Source: Panacagrimonas sp965216805 (GTDB lineage: Bacteria > Pseudomonadota > Gammaproteobacteria > Nevskiales > Nevskiaceae). Taken from it: a DNA stretch of 64,000 nucleotides. Under the pieces are notes generated by a model. It searched no databases. It saw nothing but the letters and a program-made list of their open reading frames with translations, and was not told where the DNA came from. Where the stretch lies: contig NZ_CBDCGN010000002.1 in the NCBI RefSeq assembly GCF_965216805.1, positions 2,480,001 through 2,544,000 of the forward strand, read 5' to 3'. The translations under genes and the position numbers were made by a program. Positions 60,985 to 64,000 of this stretch are shown here, in pieces (positions within the stretch are counted from its first letter, which is position 1; the number at the start of each line of letters is the position of its first letter).

Positions 60985-62142
60985 ATGGCTTTGGTCTCTT
61001 CAGCCCCCTGCCAAAGGCAGGGGGCTCTGTTTTTTGGGGTCGCTCTGATCTGCGCGCTGGTCGCAAGCGCACCTGCGGAGGCGCAGCCTCACACGCCGGC
61101 GGATGACGAGGTGGTGCTGGAACGCCTGGTCGGCGCACCCCTGCGGCGACCGCCGCAGGCCGGCGCCAATCTCGACGTCGTGGTGCCACTGGCCCAGCGC
61201 CACATCGCGCAGGCGCGCCAGACCGGCGATCCGCGCGAGCTCGGCTACGCCCAGGGCCTGCTGCAGCCGTGGTGGAACGAAGTCGACGCACCGGTACCGG
61301 TATTGCTGCTGCGCGCTACCTTGCGCCAGGCACGGCATGATTTTGGCGGCGCACTCGAAGACCTGGACCGCGTCGTCGAGCAGCAGCCGCAGAACGCACA
61401 GGCCTGGCTGACGCGCGCCACCGTGTTGCGCGTGCAGGGACACTTCCCGGAAGCGCTGAAGGCATGCGGCGCACTCAAGGGTCAGGTCGACCCCTTCATC
61501 GACGCTCTATGCACACAAGCGGTTCGCGGTCTCAATGGCGAGCTGGCACCCGCGTTGGCAGAAATGGAGCGTATGCGGCCACGGCTTGCGGCGCAGCCGG
61601 TAGATATTGCAGCGTGGTTCGAAGCCGAACACGCGCTCATGGCGGTGCGCTCTGGTCGCGCCGAAGAAGCCCTCGCCCTCTATTCGGCGGCGCTGATCCG
61701 CCACCCTGGCGATCTAAATCTGAGAGCCGAGTATGCCGACCTGCTGCTCGACTCCGATCAAGCGACAACGGTCCTGGAACTGATCCCGGAGAGCGCCGGT
61801 GCCGATGCACTGCAGTTGCGCCGCGCGCTCGCCCTGCATGCACTGTCGGACCCGGCCTTTTCCGCGCATCACCAGCGCATCCTCGACGGCTTTGCGGCTG
61901 CACGCCGCCGTGACGAGGCGCTGCATCTTCGTGAAGAAGCGCGGTACCTTCTGGCGACCGCCGATGATCCGCGCGCAGCGCTGCAACTGGCGCAGCAAAA
62001 CTGGCGCATCCAGCGCGAACCACCGGATGCGCGTGTGTTGCTGCAAGCCGCCGCTGCGGCGGGCGATTCAGCGGCGGCCGAGCCGGTTCGGCAATGGCTG
62101 CGGCAAACCGGGCTGGAAGACGCGCGCCTGACGACGCCATGA
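60985..62142 (+). CDS. Exported TPR-repeat protein
   Basis: The 385-residue product has an unusual N-terminus (MALVSSAPCQRQGALFF) ahead of a hydrophobic signal segment GVALICALVASAPAEA. TPR-like helices fill most of the rest (WLTRATVLRVQGHFPEALKAC, ALMAVRSGRAEEALALYSAAL). Its first codons contain a perfect terminator hairpin (61002-61035). The only start is ATG 60985; no later start keeps the signal peptide. Its stop overlaps the next gene by 4 bp. Probably a periplasmic scaffold. Confidence 0.82.
   Translation: MALVSSAPCQRQGALFFGVALICALVASAPAEAQPHTPADDEVVLERLVGAPLRRPPQAGANLDVVVPLAQRHIAQARQTGDPRELGYAQGLLQPWWNEVDAPVPVLLLRATLRQARHDFGGALEDLDRVVEQQPQNAQAWLTRATVLRVQGHFPEALKACGALKGQVDPFIDALCTQAVRGLNGELAPALAEMERMRPRLAAQPVDIAAWFEAEHALMAVRSGRAEEALALYSAALIRHPGDLNLRAEYADLLLDSDQATTVLELIPESAGADALQLRRALALHALSDPAFSAHHQRILDGFAAARRRDEALHLREEARYLLATADDPRAALQLAQQNWRIQREPPDARVLLQAAAAAGDSAAAEPVRQWLRQTGLEDARLTTP
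61002..61035 (+). terminator. Intrinsic terminator inside the start of the TPR gene
   Basis: AGCCCCCTGCC (61002-61012) pairs with GGCAGGGGGCT (61016-61026) around AAA, followed by CTG and six T (61030-61035). It is 36-51 bp after the lipoprotein stop. It would end most DUF4331-lipoprotein transcripts, so the TPR and membrane genes would need read-through or translation through the hairpin. Confidence 0.93.
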
Positions 62143-63260
62143 AGCAAATCCTTGGGCTGGTCGTCTTGATCGCGCTGCTGCTGCCGCCGTCGGCATCGGC
62201 GCATCGACCCAGCGACGCATTCCTGACGCTCGACGTCAACGGCGGCATGGTGAGTGGTCAGTGGGAAATCGCGCTGCGTGATCTGGCGGTCATGACTGAC
62301 CTGGACGCCGATGGCAATCGAGAGTTGACCTGGGGCGAGCTGCGCCGTGCCGGACCCGCGCTGCAACAGACGCTGCTGCAACATCTGAAATTACAGGGCG
62401 ACGGCCGCGATTGCGCGCTTCGGTTCGAGTCCCCGCTCGTGCACGAGCGCAGCGACGGGGCTTATGCGTGGTTCACGCTGAGCGCAACCTGCGCCGAAAC
62501 CCCTCGAACGCTGGGTGTCGACTATCGCCTGCTGTTCGACGTCGATCCCACCCACCGCGGCCTGCTGACCCTGACCGCCGGCTCTGCCACGCACGCGCTG
62601 GTGCTGGGGCCGGACTCGGCGCCGAGCAGCATCGATCTCGCCAGCCCCTCGCCCTGGCGCACCTTCGGGGACTATCTGATCGAAGGCGTCTGGCACATCT
62701 GGATCGGCTACGACCACGTGTTGTTCCTGCTCGCACTGTTGTTGCCCGCGGTGCTGCGCTATGACCGTCATCGCTGGGTTGCACAGGAACGCCTGGCGCC
62801 CGCGCTGTGGAATGTCTTCGGCGTCGTCACCGCGTTCACGCTGGCGCATTCCGTCACCCTGACCCTGGCAGCACTGGGCCTGGTGAACCTGCCAATTCGC
62901 TGGGTAGAAGCGGCCATCGCGGCGTCGGTGCTGCTGGCTGCGCTCAACAACATCAAGCCGCTGGTCATCGGCAAGCGCTGGCTGGTGGCTTTCGCATTCG
63001 GCCTGATCCACGGATTCGGATTCGCGTCCGTGCTCGGCGAACTGGGCTTGCCGCAAGGCTTGCGCGTGGTGGCGCTGGCAGCGTTCAACCTCGGCGTGGA
63101 ACTGGGCCAGCTCGCCATCGTGATCGTGGCAGTGCCGATCGCCTTTGCCTTGCGTGATACCTCCTTCTATCGGGTCGGCCTGCGCGTGGCCGGCTCCGCC
63201 GCCGTGGCGGTTCTGGCGACGCTATGGCTAGGTCAGCGGGTAGGCTTGCTGTCCGGGTGA
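62139..63260 (+). CDS. HupE/UreJ_2-type membrane protein with exported N-terminal domain
   Basis: The 373-residue protein starts with a signal peptide (LVVLIALLLPPSASA-HRPSD), a soluble domain to about 180 containing EF-hand-like DLDADGNRELTWGELRR, and then six or seven helices with HIWIGYDHVLFLLALLLP, TAFTLAHSVTLTLAALGL and AFGLIHGFGFASVLGELG. The histidine pattern is that of the HupE/UreJ_2 family, related to nickel/cobalt permeases. It overlaps the TPR gene by 4 bp. A metal transport role is inferred only from family. Confidence 0.87.
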   Translation: MKQILGLVVLIALLLPPSASAHRPSDAFLTLDVNGGMVSGQWEIALRDLAVMTDLDADGNRELTWGELRRAGPALQQTLLQHLKLQGDGRDCALRFESPLVHERSDGAYAWFTLSATCAETPRTLGVDYRLLFDVDPTHRGLLTLTAGSATHALVLGPDSAPSSIDLASPSPWRTFGDYLIEGVWHIWIGYDHVLFLLALLLPAVLRYDRHRWVAQERLAPALWNVFGVVTAFTLAHSVTLTLAALGLVNLPIRWVEAAIAASVLLAALNNIKPLVIGKRWLVAFAFGLIHGFGFASVLGELGLPQGLRVVALAAFNLGVELGQLAIVIVAVPIAFALRDTSFYRVGLRVAGSAAVAVLATLWLGQRVGLLSG

Positions 63261-63392
63261 AGGGGCTTTCCGTGCCCCGAAACGAACCTTTGAGGACGCG
63301 CCAAGAGCTTTCGCATGCCGCAGGGCCCGGCGCTGATCGAGCCTTGAAACTCAGCTTTTCGGCAGTTCGCCTGAGCGCAACCAAGCGCCCGC

Positions 63393-64000
63393 TCAAAACT
63401 CGGCTGCGATGGACAGGCGCAGCGCGCGCGGCTCCACCGGATGGAAGTGAAAGTCGCTCACCCCGCCGGCGTTCGCCTCGCCCGACCCGCAGGCCTCATC
63501 GGCCAGGCAGGATTCGTAGAAGTAGGTGATGTCGTTGTCGCCGGAATCGAAGACGTTGAGCACGGTCAGGGTCGCGGTGTAGCGCTGCCACAGGCGGTAG
63601 CCGAGCTGCGCGTTGACCACGGTGGTGGCCTCCGAACGCGCGCTGTTGTCTTCGATCAGCGGGCCGCCGCCGAGGTGACGCAGGCGCAGACCAGCGCTCC
63701 AGCCACCCGTCTCCGGGACAGTCAGGCCCAAGGAGAACGTGTTCTCGATGGAGTTGGGAATGCGATCTTCGGGACCGGGCACGTCCAGCCGTGCATGGGC
63801 GTAGGCGTAATCGGCATCGAGGATCAGCCAGTTCAGCGGCGCCCAGTACGCCGACAGCTCGACGCCGCGGCGCTTGCTGGCAGCGCCCGCTTCGTTGTTG
63901 CCGGCGTCGCCGACATAGACCAGTTCGGAATCGAAATCCAGCCACCACAGCGCGGCGCTCAGGTGCAGGTTCGGTACCAAGGCGTTGTGCAGGCCCAGCT
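63393..64000 (-). CDS. TonB-dependent receptor, C-terminal part (runs off the window)
   Basis: The visible 202 residues are the last beta-barrel strands of an outer membrane TonB-dependent receptor. ELGLHNALVPNLHLSAALW, then WLDFDSELVYVGDAGNN and KRRGVELSAYWAPLNWL, IPNSIENTFSLGLTV and a C-terminal LSIAAEF with the terminal phenylalanine are typical. SCLADEACGSGEA contains two cysteines in an outer loop. It faces the HupE/UreJ-like gene. Its ligand cannot be read from this end. Confidence 0.9.
   Translation of the reverse strand, partial: LGLHNALVPNLHLSAALWWLDFDSELVYVGDAGNNEAGAASKRRGVELSAYWAPLNWLILDADYAYAHARLDVPGPEDRIPNSIENTFSLGLTVPETGGWSAGLRLRHLGGGPLIEDNSARSEATTVVNAQLGYRLWQRYTATLTVLNVFDSGDNDITYFYESCLADEACGSGEANAGGVSDFHFHPVEPRALRLSIAAEF

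Overview
The window is about two thirds G+C, gene-dense, and reads as chromosomal DNA of a gammaproteobacterium. Xanthomonadales/Lysobacterales is the best guess. The support is gene content: 6S RNA lies between zapA and the formyltetrahydrofolate cyclo-ligase gene, a TIGR02449-type coiled-coil gene precedes zapA, smpB is followed by one-piece tmRNA, pilT and pilU are adjacent, a regulator-led sufBCDS operon is present, and two OmpA proteins carry thrombospondin-3-like repeats. The order-level assignment is inference; no 16S or ribosomal protein gene is present.

Layout. 1-3.0 kb: a PQQ-dependent alcohol dehydrogenase (cut by the window edge) divergent from dxs. 3.1-7.2 kb: a capsule-type glycosyltransferase, then three PilT-family ATPases in a row. 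7.3-13.8 kb: yggS, rpiA, a DUF4399 protein, a short-chain dehydrogenase, a truncated hemoglobin, a chromate transporter and a thiolase. 13.9-19.0 kb: an accessory patch with an IS5-type element (18-bp inverted ends, CTAG target duplication), REP-like palindromes and a solitary Type IIG-like restriction-methylation protein. 19.1-29.6 kb: two sodium-coupled amino-acid transporters, hemH, two OmpA proteins, sohB, a PEBP protein and a DegQ-like protease. 29.6-31.6 kb: the zapA / 6S RNA / fau neighbourhood and an EVE protein. 31.7-33.7 kb: acetolactate synthase behind a valine-rich leader peptide, an attenuator and a tRNA-Val(GAC) gene, all on one strand. 33.7-38.0 kb: a tightly packed peptidase / histidine kinase / response regulator / MFS operon. 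38.1-41.5 kb: a pqqACDEB operon. 41.5-47 kb: MazG-like and NUDIX house-cleaning enzymes, a FabH-like synthase, hydrolases and a thioesterase. 47.1-52.4 kb: Rrf2-family regulator plus sufBCDS. 52.5-55.6 kb: a membrane GGDEF/EAL protein with degenerate active sites. 55.6-57.9 kb: glk, smpB and tmRNA. 58-64 kb: two small proteins, then DUF4331 / lipoprotein / TPR / HupE-UreJ-like membrane protein, facing the 3' end of a TonB-dependent receptor gene.

How genes work together. PqqA-E would make the cofactor for the dehydrogenase at the left edge. PilT/PilU and the third ATPase would drive type IV pilus retraction. SufBCDS build iron-sulfur clusters under the Rrf2-family regulator. SmpB and tmRNA rescue stalled ribosomes. 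The tRNA-Val / leader / attenuator arrangement gives acetolactate synthase a classical branched-chain amino-acid control. The best candidates for something undescribed are the DUF4331-lipoprotein-TPR-HupE/UreJ cluster, whose third gene contains a textbook terminator inside its first codons, and the peptidase-two-component-MFS operon. No CRISPR array was seen.
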